DNA of 58,708 nt from Nitrosomonas mobilis (GTDB taxonomy: Bacteria > Pseudomonadota > Gammaproteobacteria > Burkholderiales > Nitrosomonadaceae): positions 1 to 58,708 of the forward strand of contig NZ_FMWO01000060.1 of the NCBI RefSeq assembly GCF_900103035.1. Direction: 5' to 3'. This document shows positions 1 to 7,604 of this stretch, in pieces. Made by a program: the position numbers and the translations under genes. Positions within the stretch are counted from its first letter, which is position 1. Every line of letters begins with the position of its first letter. A model generated the notes under the pieces. That model was not told the origin of the DNA. It searched no databases and saw nothing but the letters and a program-made list of their open reading frames with translations.

Positions 1-123
1 TACGCACATGCCTATTGCCGAATTTCAAGCTATCTGCAATCCATGGCCAACAAGGGATATAACCCACTTGTCGCTATTCAAATAGCGTTGGCCGGTGAAG
101 CTCATAAAGTATGGGGTGAGTAG
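1..123 (+). pseudogene. C-terminal fragment of an unidentified (transposase-like) ORF
   Basis: The first frame is open from the window edge to a TAG at 121-123 and reads as real protein (AHAYCRISSYLQ, then GYNPLVAIQIALAG). The start lies outside the window. It is followed directly by the IS256-family fragment in another frame, so it may be the tail of another mobile-element gene or of a host gene cut by that element. The family was not recognised with certainty. Confidence 0.3.
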
Positions 124-417
124 TTACGGATCGTGAAGAACTGTTGGCATTCTATGATTTCCCAGCAGCACATTGGCAGAGCCTGAGAACAACAAATCCG
201 ATTGAATCGACCTTTGGTACGATACGTCATCGGACAAAACGATCAAAAGGATGCCTGACTCGTGAAGGCATGCTGCACATGATATTCAAACTATCGGAAT
301 GTGCAGAAAAAAAACTGGCGAAAGCAACGTGGATTTGAACACCTTGCCAGAGTCATTACGGGAGTGAAATTTAAAGATGGAATCGAGGTGACAGCAGACA
401 TTCAGGCCACCGCTTGA
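124..417 (+). pseudogene. IS256-family (mutator) transposase, C-terminal fragment, frameshifted
   Basis: The reading begins at about VVTDREELLAFYDFP and contains the family signature NPIESTFGTIRHRTKRSKGC, followed by the FKLSECAEKNWRKQRGF region and the typical end of mutator transposases. An A8 run at about 306-313 breaks the frame: with seven A the protein continues through RGFEHLARVITGV to the TGA at 415-417. The inverted copy at 2004-2171 has seven, so one A was gained here. The catalytic N-terminal two thirds are absent from the window. The element's 3' end lies near 450, just after the stop. Confidence 0.75.
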
Positions 418-450
418 TTAAATGGCTAAACACCAGATTTGACAATAACT
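281..450 (+). repeat. IS256-family 3' end, left member of an inverted pair
   Basis: This stretch is repeated in inverted orientation at 2004-2171, differing by one A in a homopolymer. It covers the last part of the transposase gene and about 33 bp of downstream IS end, finishing in GACAATAACTC. The two IS ends face each other across 451-2003, so that interval is enclosed by inverted IS ends. Confidence 0.8.
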
Positions 451-719
451 CTTTTTACTCCTTATCTGCACCTAACGTAATACATATGACATTATTGAGA
501 TTTTATGTGGGTGACAAGTTACTCTCAAAGATAATTACGACATCCGCTTCAGAAGCTTTATTTGAATCTGATGTGGAGCGGCAGCTTTAGGGTTGTATTG
601 TCCGGATTGAATGGTTTGGTAATCTGGCCGCTGTGCAATCGGTCAATGCAGTTGATTAGGCGGACGCATAAATGCGCCGCTGTTTTAGACGTTATGTGCA
701 ATAGGAGCGAGACATAGCT
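451..719 (+). other. Non-coding stretch upstream of the orphan ORF, with a hairpin
   Basis: No convincing gene is seen here. Near 657-681 there is a hairpin (GCGG-A-CGCAT / ATGCG-CCGC, with one bulged A), followed by GACGTTATGTGC. This arrangement is reminiscent of an integron attC right half, but no matching left half was found. A GGAG-type ribosome-binding site lies at about 703-707. Confidence 0.3.
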
Positions 720-1853
720 TTGAATTTAAGTAAACTACATAGTTTTAAATGGACTTCAGGTTCTTTGGGAAATGTATTAGTTCATAATTTTTCAGGTACA
801 GCGAATTCAATTCTTAACAAAGCATTTGAAAGTTATCTTGAGGCTAATTCACAAGAGTTCGTCAGAATATTAATCACAGCCGTATGTCAACTAGATTCAC
901 AAAATACAGGTGAATACTCCGCTGATCGCATAACCTATGAACAATCAAAACAGCTTAGTGATGAAGAGCTAAATGATTTCGCGGAAAAGTTTCTTGAAAA
1001 GAATATATATTTAAAAAACGATCAAAGTAAAAGTAGCCGGAAAGAGACAAAAACGGAAAATGGCGAAGAAAGAACAACTATCGAGTATGAGAAACGTAAA
1101 GATGCAAATAAATCGGATGGTGAGTCCTATTGTGATTTCCTAAAAAGATTAATGCATCATAATTTTGAAAAAACAAGAAAACTGTTGGATAGTCTAGTGC
1201 CAAAGAATAATATTTTTTCAAATTCAGTACGGGATCTTATTAACCAAAATAGAGAGCTTTCTGACAGCTTAGGTAGTTCGATAAATCGGTTTGAATCTAT
1301 CAGCCCTGTACAATTGCCAATAATTTCTGAAAACCCAGCGTATGAAACTAAACTTCAACTTAGAGCGTTAGGTGAAGAGTTCAGTAAAACATCAAGTCTT
1401 ATCAAGAATATAAATGATCTAGGGTTACAAATGGCCTTCGAAATGGCTAGCAGCTCAAAAACAACAAAATTACATAACACTATAATGATAAGTATTGGTT
1501 TAGCCACCTTAGTCTTTAGTGCGGTGATGTCATATATGACATATGTATCATCTAACGAATCATCCAGGATAACCCAAGAATTATTAATTAGCTCAAGTGC
1601 CAAGAGCATGGCAATAGCAGAAGAGCAACAACAACTAAGCAAAGAGATCTATAACCAGCTCAAAAATATCGCAAGTAGAATTACAATTATGGATCCGACG
1701 CAAGGCAGTCTTGATAAGAACGTGGATCTGCTTAATTTGGAAACCAGTAGGTTAACAGAAGAACTCAAGAAAAATCACATAACAAAGGGTTCCACTGGGC
1801 TACCTAATGCTGCGTTTCTCGTGCCTCGCGACGCAGCATTAGGTAGCCAGTGA
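720..1853 (+). CDS. Orphan membrane-anchored coiled-coil protein, unknown function
   Basis: The 377-residue protein does not match a family I recognise. It is AT-rich. Residues 1-250 are hydrophilic and look helical, with a charged Lys/Glu segment around 115-145. One strong membrane helix lies at about 258-278 (IMISIGLATLVFSAVMSYM), followed by a Gln/Glu-rich helical stretch compatible with a coiled coil. The start is TTG at 720, with AGGAG about 12 nt upstream. The last 20 residues are encoded inside a large hairpin (1792-1851), so the natural C-terminus may have been altered. It sits alone between two inverted IS256 ends, which suggests accessory cargo. A phage or defence role is possible but cannot be shown. 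Confidence 0.55.
   Translation: MNLSKLHSFKWTSGSLGNVLVHNFSGTANSILNKAFESYLEANSQEFVRILITAVCQLDSQNTGEYSADRITYEQSKQLSDEELNDFAEKFLEKNIYLKNDQSKSSRKETKTENGEERTTIEYEKRKDANKSDGESYCDFLKRLMHHNFEKTRKLLDSLVPKNNIFSNSVRDLINQNRELSDSLGSSINRFESISPVQLPIISENPAYETKLQLRALGEEFSKTSSLIKNINDLGLQMAFEMASSSKTTKLHNTIMISIGLATLVFSAVMSYMTYVSSNESSRITQELLISSSAKSMAIAEEQQQLSKEIYNQLKNIASRITIMDPTQGSLDKNVDLLNLETSRLTEELKKNHITKGSTGLPNAAFLVPRDAALGSQ
1792..1851 (+). repeat. Long inverted repeat (hairpin) overlapping the ORF end
   Basis: Left arm 1792-1813 and right arm 1831-1851 are complementary over 21 bp with one bulged G, around a 17-nt loop. The stem contains CTACCTAATGCTGCG and its complement. It overlaps the stop codon of the 377-residue ORF. 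It could act as a transcription terminator, although no T-run follows, or be a recombination-type structure. Confidence 0.6.
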
Positions 1854-1887
1854 ATCCAAGCGTTCGGCTCATAAGCGCTGAGATATA

Positions 1888-2028
1888 ATGAAAGATGTAC
1901 AAAAACTAGTTTCAAAGACTGCATTTTGGTTTGCCAGTATCATAATTTCATTTATCATGAGTCTGTTGGCAGGATTTTCCAAAGATTGGACTGAAAAATC
2001 TGGAGTTATTGTCAAATCTGGTGTTTAG
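1888..2028 (+). pseudogene. Small membrane-protein ORF truncated by an IS end
   Basis: ATG at 1888 opens a 46-codon frame, MKDVQKLVSKTAFWFAS followed by a hydrophobic segment (IIISFIMSLLAGF). From about 2004 onward the codons lie inside the inverted IS256 end, so the original C-terminus was replaced by IS sequence. It may be the second cargo gene of the enclosed segment. The function is unknown. Confidence 0.35.
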
Positions 2029-2171
2029 CCATTTAATCAAGCGGTGGCCTGAATGTCTGCTGTCACCTCGATTCCATCTTTAAATTTCACTCCCGTAATG
2101 ACTCTGGCAAGGTGTTCAAATCCACGTTGCTTTCGCCAGTTTTTTTCTGCACATTCCGATAGTTTGAATAT
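2004..2171 (-). pseudogene. IS256-family transposase C-terminal fragment, right inverted copy
   Basis: This is the reverse complement of 281-450, with the transposase stop at 2037-2039 on the minus strand. The codons for FKLSECAEKNWRKQRGFEH are intact here because the homopolymer has seven A. Similarity to the left copy ends abruptly at 2171, where the next sequence begins with GGGGTACCG. The rest of the IS is missing. Confidence 0.75.
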
Positions 2172-2311
2172 GGGGTACCGTAAGGATTCCTTCGTAAATG
2201 AGTAACATCTCTCAAACTTACTTAATAGATAGTAGGGTTATTCTGCATAAAGGTACGTAACGCACCATAGGATTTCAAGAATCCATTTTTCAGCACCGTG
2301 GTGGATTTTTA

Positions 2312-2473
2312 TCAATTTTTTTCGCAATCTTGGGCGCAGAGAGCGGTAAATTCACTTAAGACTCTGTCTTTGACTCGCGCAGCCTGCATTGCACAAACGT
2401 TCATTTGCGCAACAATCATGGGGCTACCATCCAATAAGGCATTGCGGCTTGCATAAATATATTGCATAATCAT
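2312..2473 (-). CDS. Small ORF divergent from the resolvase gene, unknown
   Basis: A 53-codon frame starts at ATG 2473 (MIMQYIYASRNALLDGSPMI) and ends at TGA 2312-2314. Its composition is protein-like, but no family is recognised. After the stop a different frame continues with AEKWILEILW, so it may be the front of a decayed longer gene. Its 5' part overlaps the putative res site. Confidence 0.3.
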   Translation of the reverse strand: MIMQYIYASRNALLDGSPMIVAQMNVCAMQAARVKDRVLSEFTALCAQDCEKN

Positions 2474-2485
2474 ATCTATTTGCAA
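2389..2485 (+). promoter_or_regulatory. Putative res site for the resolvase
   Basis: Immediately upstream of the resolvase gene there are 24-bp imperfect dyads with TTGC...GCAA ends: 2389-2412 (TTGCACAAA...TTTGCGCAA) and 2462-2485 (TTGCATAA...TTTGCAA). Further TTGC motifs lie between them. Tn3-family res regions carry two or three such subsites beside tnpR. The assignment rests on position and symmetry only. Confidence 0.45.
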
Positions 2486-2500
2486 CAGGTTTCTGCAACT

Positions 2501-3061
2501 ATGCTTATCGGTTACGCGCGTGTTTCAACCCAAGACCAAGATACCGATGCACAAATTGCTGCATTAAAATCTTCCGGGTGCGAATTGATCTTCTAGGAAA
2601 AAGCATCTGGTGGCCGTTGGGACAGGCCAGAATTACATCGATTGCTAGAGCAACTACGTAAAGGTGATGTCTTGGTGGTCTGGAAACTTGACCGTCTGTC
2701 ACGTTCCTTAAAAGATGTGTTGCTCCTGATGGAGAAAGTTGAACAGGCCGGTGCCGGTTTTCGTAGTCTAACCGAAGTGATTGATACCACCTCTCCGGGC
2801 GGTCGAATGATGATGCAAATGGTAGGGACTTTTGCAGAGTTCGAGCGTGCAATGCTGCGTGAGCGCACACAAAATGGTCTTGATGCGGCACGAAAGCAAG
2901 GCCGTATTGGTGGTCGCCGCCCAAAACTCAAGCCGCATCAGCAAAAGGAAATTGTTAGCTTGGTCAACTCTGGGCAGAAAAACGCAGCGGACGCTGCCAG
3001 ATTATTTAATGTTCATCCTGCTACCATCTCGCGCCTTCTCCAGCGCGACAAAATTCCTTAA
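2501..3061 (+). pseudogene. tnpR: Tn3-family serine resolvase with in-frame amber codon
   Basis: Reading from ATG 2501 gives a 186-residue resolvase apart from a TAG at 2594-2596 (codon 32). The N-terminus has the catalytic motif GYARVSTQDQ, with the nucleophile serine at residue 9. Then come WKLDRLSRS, GGRMMMQMVGTFAEFERAML and RTQNGLDAARKQG, and a C-terminal helix-turn-helix (ADAARLFNVHPATISRLL). The length is normal for the family. Restart at the internal ATG 2642 would lack the catalytic serine and be inactive, so the gene works only if the amber is suppressed or is a sequence error. A res-like region lies directly upstream. Confidence 0.8.
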
Positions 3062-3085
3062 TGGGGTTTTACGTTGCTACCTAGG

Positions 3086-3123
3086 GGGCCCCGCTTCAGA
3101 AAACGGAAAAAATCGTACGCTAG
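3086..3123 (+). repeat. Tn21-type 38-bp terminal inverted repeat (solo)
   Basis: The 38 bp share CTTCAGAAAACGGAAAAAA and TCGTACGCTA with a second repeat at 47285-47322. They match the known layout of Tn21/Tn501-subgroup ends (G-rich start, TCAGAAAACGG core, ACGCTAAG inner end). The G-rich outer end points left, so the element it belonged to lay to the right. Confidence 0.65.
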
Positions 3124-3210
3124 TGCGTGTGTCGAGGTTGGCACCCAGCGGTACAGCGTAGGAACGGAAACGCCGCTGGCCAGCAGCTTCTTGGCGGATT
3201 CGATCTTGCT
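3124..3210 (-). pseudogene. C-terminal remnant of a second Tn3-type resolvase
   Basis: On the minus strand the frame reads SKIESAKKLLASGVSVPTLY then RWVP. This is the helix-turn-helix tail found in Tn3-family resolvases, with part of the usual segment between LLASG and VSVPTLYRW missing. It abuts the Tn21-type repeat at 3086-3123. A TAG at 3211-3213 separates it in frame from the ORF upstream. Confidence 0.5.
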
Positions 3211-3405
3211 CTAGTTCATTGACGCCCTGCTTTCCCTATCTACCGACAAGTCAAGTTGGGCGTATTTCGAGTAACGCAGTTCTCGGTTAGCCTTATACCC
3301 AGGGCCAATCTTTACACAAAGGATATTTGCCGGGTCCACCACACTTGAATCATCAAGTAATCGCCAGATACCCTCTGCATATTTCTCCACCATTAGAGCG
3401 GCCAA
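3211..3405 (-). CDS. Unidentified small ORF beside the resolvase remnant
   Basis: The frame is open from about 3455 and reads plausible protein (GLESPELAALMVEKYAEG, then VDPANILCVKIGPGYK). The only starts are weak (TTG at 3405). It ends at TAG 3211-3213, after which the same frame continues into the resolvase tail. The two may once have been one gene, or were joined by deletion. The family was not recognised. Confidence 0.3.
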   Translation of the reverse strand: MAALMVEKYAEGIWRLLDDSSVVDPANILCVKIGPGYKANRELRYSKYAQLDLSVDRESRASMN

Positions 3406-3539
3406 CTCCGGTGACTCAAGCCCACAGCGGAGTGATGGAAAAGCTGCTGTGGTACGTAATGGCTATCAACCAAAAATGGAAAACAATCGTCAAAACTTGA
3501 TTTATTCAATAACGCCAAGTCAACGAGAGGAAATGACAG

Positions 3540-4160
3540 CTAATCCATCTTCCTCCGCGTTGCGCACAGTTTATTAAGCAGCGTAATAGCGGAGTACTGC
3601 TTTTTATTTTTGCGCCCCTTGCCTGCTTGATCATGTATTTCAGTAATTTTCAATACAGACTCTTGCGTGTCAGCATGAGCGGTATATGCATCGTAACTTA
3701 GGTTGCTACTAAAATCTATCCAATCAATCGGTAGCGAGAACTCGATCCCGTGATGAATACGCTGCGTACCGAAGCCAGGCGGTAGAACCACTTTCTTGAG
3801 TGTATTGACCGACTCAGCTAGTGCAATATATTCAGATTGAGAGATGCCCTCATACATCAAGATGTTATCTTTACTAGTCTTATTTACAGGGACGAGAAAA
3901 AGGTAAGGTTTATCATTGGTAATTTGTAGCAAGAAATAGTTGCCGGTTTCTCCATCAACCGACTCCCCTCTGGTCTTGATTTGAAATACCAACTTTCCTG
4001 GTAAAGTCTGCGCTGTGACACGTAAAATATCAAGCTCAGACGATAAAGACTTATCCATATATGAAGCTAAAAGACGAGGATCATCTTCATTGCTCATGGC
4101 AAAAGTCGGCACAATATCTGTCAGCGTGAAAAAAATTACAAGGATTACGAGCTTAATCAT
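3540..4160 (-). CDS. Secreted protein of unknown function, last gene of SCO1 operon
   Basis: The 206-residue protein begins with a signal peptide (hydrophobic LVILVIFFTLTDIVP, likely cleaved after TFA) and is otherwise soluble, so it should be periplasmic or surface exposed. Mid-protein segments GETGNYFLLQITNDKPYLFL and MYEGISQSEYIALA look like beta-strand then helix. No family was recognised. Its ATG overlaps the stop of the SCO1-like gene (ATGA, 4157-4160), so the two are translationally coupled. A part in the same envelope process as the SCO1 protein is inferred from this coupling only. Confidence 0.7.
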   Translation of the reverse strand: MIKLVILVIFFTLTDIVPTFAMSNEDDPRLLASYMDKSLSSELDILRVTAQTLPGKLVFQIKTRGESVDGETGNYFLLQITNDKPYLFLVPVNKTSKDNILMYEGISQSEYIALAESVNTLKKVVLPPGFGTQRIHHGIEFSLPIDWIDFSSNLSYDAYTAHADTQESVLKITEIHDQAGKGRKNKKQYSAITLLNKLCATRRKMD

Positions 4161-4753
4161 AACCGAAAGAATGTCCGTTTTTGGTGAAGCATTTCTGTGA
4201 TATCACTCATATCCTGAAGCGGGTCAAACAGCACTCTTATTCTTCCTGCGGGGTCAACCAAAAAGGCTGTACTACTATGGTCTACCTGATAATTAATTTT
4301 ATTTCCCGCATTTTTGGTGTAAAAAATAGCTTCCGCACCAAATGCAGTCTTAAAACGCTCCAGCGCTTCACCTTCCAGGCGCAAATAAGAGAGATTAAGG
4401 TCGAACTTTTTTGTATAATTAGACAAGAACGCTTCGGTATCCCTGTCTGGATCAATTGTTACGAAGGTTCCACCTAATTTAATGCGCTCTTTTGCAGCGA
4501 CTTGCATGAGCCTGGAGAAATTTACCAGCGACAAAGGACAAACATCCTTGCAATGCGCAAATCCAAACATAATCAGCTGCCATTGATTTTTGTCATTATT
4601 GCTCGCTTGGTTTAAGTAATTAATTAATTCTTTTTCCAAGGGAACAGGCTTTGCCAACACAATGGTCAATGCTGCAGCATTGGGCTGGACAAACAAAAAT
4701 AGCATCCCGATTATGACTAGAACATAATAGCTATGCGAAATTGCCTGCTTCAT
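4157..4753 (-). CDS. SCO1/SenC family copper chaperone
   Basis: The 198-residue protein has an N-terminal membrane anchor or signal (YYVLVIIGMLFLFVQ) and a thioredoxin-like domain. The copper-binding motif CKDVCP lies at about residues 68-73, and the third ligand is the histidine of QVDHSSTAFLVD at about 156. GTFVTIDPDRDT is the usual SCO1 strand. SCO1 proteins bind copper in the periplasm and help assemble the CuA centre of cytochrome oxidase or act as thiol reductants. Here the neighbours are a beta-propeller and an unknown secreted protein rather than oxidase genes, so the target may be another copper protein. The length is typical. Confidence 0.88.
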   Translation of the reverse strand: MKQAISHSYYVLVIIGMLFLFVQPNAAALTIVLAKPVPLEKELINYLNQASNNDKNQWQLIMFGFAHCKDVCPLSLVNFSRLMQVAAKERIKLGGTFVTIDPDRDTEAFLSNYTKKFDLNLSYLRLEGEALERFKTAFGAEAIFYTKNAGNKINYQVDHSSTAFLVDPAGRIRVLFDPLQDMSDITEMLHQKRTFFRL

Positions 4754-4881
4754 TTTATATGCTCATTCTTTTAAGTAACTGTGTGGTCGTCATACGTAGC
4801 CGCCCTTTATGCTTCCTGATCAGTATGCACTATGTGGTGCACAAGAAAGCATAAGAGCGGCAACTTACCTGGTGATTGGAA

Positions 4882-6255
4882 TTAACGAATAGAGCCAGCA
4901 ACAAACAAACCATGCGGCATTACGAGACCGTCATTAGGTCCAAACGTCTTCACGACGGTATCCGTCATAGTGTCGATTTTGATGATGTACCCTGAGACCC
5001 AGCTTGCCATCAACACATACCGGTTATCGGGTGTTGGACTGAGTGTGTGTGCCACAGCAAACCCATTAGGAAGTCCGGCACCAGGTTTTAACCTTTTGAT
5101 AAAGATTGGGTTATAACGGTCACTGATATCAAAAATTGAAACATATCCATCATCACCAAACGTATGATCAATCGTGTCTTCTTCTGCGATATAAAGTTTA
5201 TTGCCGACAACCGCAATGTCGGTTGCAGAACGAAAAACACCTGCGCCGTCAGCATGATCAGTGTAATTAATGATCTTTGTTGCAGTTCCTTCCCAAGCAT
5301 CAATCAACCACACGCTTGGAGGAATAATCGCGTTGGTCGCGGATGGCGTCAAAGAAGTTTTATCGAATTGCATTGAAGCGGTGAGTGCATAACGCTCATC
5401 CAACCAAAATACATAATGAGAAAACGCTGCGTGCTCTTCCTCAGTGCCCAGCATAATCTGGTCTATAGCTTTAAGTTTGCCATTTCTTTTGTTGACTTTA
5501 TATCGATCGATAACGCTGTTATCAAAAAAATAACCACTACCAAGTCCAATTGTGCCTGACTTGTTGAACATGATGCCATGAGTTTGCTCTGTATAACCCG
5601 GTATGACGATCGGGTCGACCTCAGCAAATTCATTTGTACGGCGATTAATCACGCGGATTTTATCTGACGTCCATTCAGTAAAATAGACAAAGTTTGAATG
5701 CGGCAATATTGTGGGGCCGTGAGTTTGGGCTGACGAGCGCAATAACCAGTCTGGCGTCGCCTGGGCATCGTTGACTGATTCTACAAAAGGCAATTCAGCC
5801 GGAGTACCAGACATTTCTACAACGAGAAGCTTTTCCAATACTAATTTTGCAATGCCCTTCTTCCACTTTATGTTTTTTATTTTTAAAGCAGCGATATATC
5901 CGGGATGATCGTCTGTATTATCTGTCGTTACATACAATCTATTGCCTCCTGGCATGATCATGGCGTGCTGTAATGGCAGATCACCCGGCCAACCTTCGAT
6001 AGTGATAGGATCGATTATTACAACTTTGTCCTTCTCGTAATTGATAAGGTATATGTTACGGGTGTGGTAATCGATAGCGGTTAAGATGGGCCGTGGAAAG
6101 TCATGGTGAAGTGCATCTTGATACTGCCCCTGGTCTTCGTTTTCAAAATATTCATCTTGCAGTTCATCTTGGAGCTCTACCGCAAATGCAGGATTTCCCA
6201 GCATAAGAAGCAGACATATTAGCGACAATATAATGTTGTAGTCAGATTTGTACAT
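4882..6255 (-). CDS. Secreted beta-propeller protein
   Basis: The 457-residue protein starts with a signal peptide (SLICLLLMLGNPAFA), followed by an acidic stretch (DELQDEYFENEDQ). The rest shows repeated blade-like units: YHTRNIYLINYEKDKVVIID, RLYVTTDN, FVYFTEWTSDKIRVINR, GYVSIFDISD, RYVLMASWVSGYIIKIDT. This resembles YVTN/lactonase-type propellers. Several conserved-looking His residues (THGPTILPHSN, QTHGIMF, VAHTL, MPHGLFV) could bind metal. It leads the operon with the SCO1-like protein, which suggests a copper- or redox-linked periplasmic role, but enzymatic activity cannot be assigned. AGAGG lies about 11 nt before the ATG. Confidence 0.75.
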   Translation of the reverse strand: MYKSDYNIILSLICLLLMLGNPAFAVELQDELQDEYFENEDQGQYQDALHHDFPRPILTAIDYHTRNIYLINYEKDKVVIIDPITIEGWPGDLPLQHAMIMPGGNRLYVTTDNTDDHPGYIAALKIKNIKWKKGIAKLVLEKLLVVEMSGTPAELPFVESVNDAQATPDWLLRSSAQTHGPTILPHSNFVYFTEWTSDKIRVINRRTNEFAEVDPIVIPGYTEQTHGIMFNKSGTIGLGSGYFFDNSVIDRYKVNKRNGKLKAIDQIMLGTEEEHAAFSHYVFWLDERYALTASMQFDKTSLTPSATNAIIPPSVWLIDAWEGTATKIINYTDHADGAGVFRSATDIAVVGNKLYIAEEDTIDHTFGDDGYVSIFDISDRYNPIFIKRLKPGAGLPNGFAVAHTLSPTPDNRYVLMASWVSGYIIKIDTMTDTVVKTFGPNDGLVMPHGLFVAGSIR

Positions 6256-6405
6256 TGCAGGTAAACCTCTTGTATATATTGGTAATTAATTGTTATTAAA
6301 TGAAAGTCTTAATATCTTTAACTGTGATGCCTTCAACGTTAAGTTCTGGGATATTTGTATCATAAGCGTTCATAGCTACTGTAAGCTATTGTTCTATATG
6401 TTTAA

Positions 6406-7000
6406 TTATTCTATGCTTGTACGGTACCCATTAATACTCCCGGCACCAAGCTCAGAAACACAGTTTTAACTAGTATCATTGTTACCATCCCCAAGTTCAA
6501 TATTACATTTTAGAAAACATCCTACTACCTAATATCTATGCAACCCTTTAATTACTATAATAATTACGTTAATCTCGAACATACCCCCCTACACGATTAA
6601 TTTACTAGTACTCCCCCACTTATATTCACCACTAGAAAATCAGGGGTTCCAATTGCCGCTTGCGTTTACCGCGGAGTTACATTGACTTGCAACATTACCA
6701 ACAGCTTCTAGGGAAGCTGCATCAGAATAGTTCCTAGCTATTTATTGCTATGTTTTTCTGTATAGAGCTGACGTTATCTCTAAAATAGCCACCAAACACG
6801 CCAAATTTTTACTCCTGAAAATTAGTGTCGCCTGTACCAGAAACTTGAAAGTCGGATTCATGATTAGCGCCGCACTTATTACCGTCATTGTGACCAGCGT
6901 CTCAGAGAGAGACGCCAAGGTTAGCTTCAAGTCTCTTTGCGCCCCCGGTTAGCATAGCCACAAACGAAAAACCACTTATAGTTGCGGTACTCAAAACGTA
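6406..7000 (-). pseudogene. Heavily decayed gene for a secreted Asn/Gly/Ser-rich protein
   Basis: Reading the minus strand downward, several frames hold short, strongly protein-like segments broken by stops and shifts: TATISGFSFVAMLTGGAKRL, DAGHNDGNKCGANHESDF, SDAASLEAVGNVASQCN, CNIELGDGNNDTS and CVSELGAGSINGYRT, ending at TAA 6406-6408. The composition suggests a secreted protein with repeated Cys-containing units. No family was recognised. This explains part of the 1.2 kb without an intact gene. Confidence 0.4.
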
Positions 7001-7493
7001 CCGGGCTGTTAACTGCAAAGGATGAGGCCGAACCTAGACCATTGAGGTGGACCAAACTTCAATCGCCCCCAGAATTAGTGGGAGAAACGAACCGGGCGCT
7101 TTCGCGCGACCCCTATATTACTGCTGCTTATATTGAAGCTATAATCAATAAGAGAAATTGCTTTTAATTAATACCCTTATGCTCAGGAATAAGCACACCA
7201 AATGATGAATAGGAAGTTTGAGCATCAATTAATGTGCTGCGGTATCGAGGTTCGCAGTGGTTATATATGCGGAGGACGATTCTGACAGGGTCTGCTTTGT
7301 TTGTAGAAAACCACTTCTGGGGACAGGCATCCTAATTAATAAGAATATATGACATAGGACTAATACTACCACAAAAGTAAAAGCATTAAAATTCAATTTA
7401 AATGATATTTTATGAGGTATTACAACATTAATATCAATTGGTTATTCTAAATAGCTACCACATAAAACCTCATTTTTCTATAGTTTGTGTCGC
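7001..7493. other. Intergenic, no gene seen
   Basis: The stretch is AT-rich and without a convincing frame. A short plus-strand reading (about 7030-7167, LRWTKLQSPPELVGETNRA) could be another relic, but nothing supports it. Confidence 0.3.
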
Positions 7494-7604
7494 TTAACAA
7501 GTCTCAGCCAATGAATTAAGAGTAATCCGTTCTTGGTTGCTATAACGCAATCCATATTTATCTTTGATACGTTCCCAACGCTTCCCATACTCGCACCAAA
7601 ATGA
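7494..7604 (-). pseudogene. C-terminal stump of a gene cut by the IS1595 element
   Basis: The minus-strand frame FWCEYGKRWERIKDKYGLRY followed by SNQERITLNSLAETC runs from the edge of the IS to a TAA at 7494-7496. No continuation is found on the far side of the IS, where GC-rich DNA begins, so the upstream part is lost. The family was not recognised. Confidence 0.4.

Noticed and set aside
470..700. A complete integron attC site (ACCTAAC at 470 and GTTATGT at 691)
   Set aside because: The two core-like sites are about 220 bp apart and the sequence between them does not fold symmetrically, so it is too long and not convincing as one attC.
2172..2209. GGGGTACCG at the IS256 break as a Tn3-type terminal repeat
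   Set aside because: The G-rich start is suggestive, but no inverted partner was found near the resolvase, so it is not listed as a feature.
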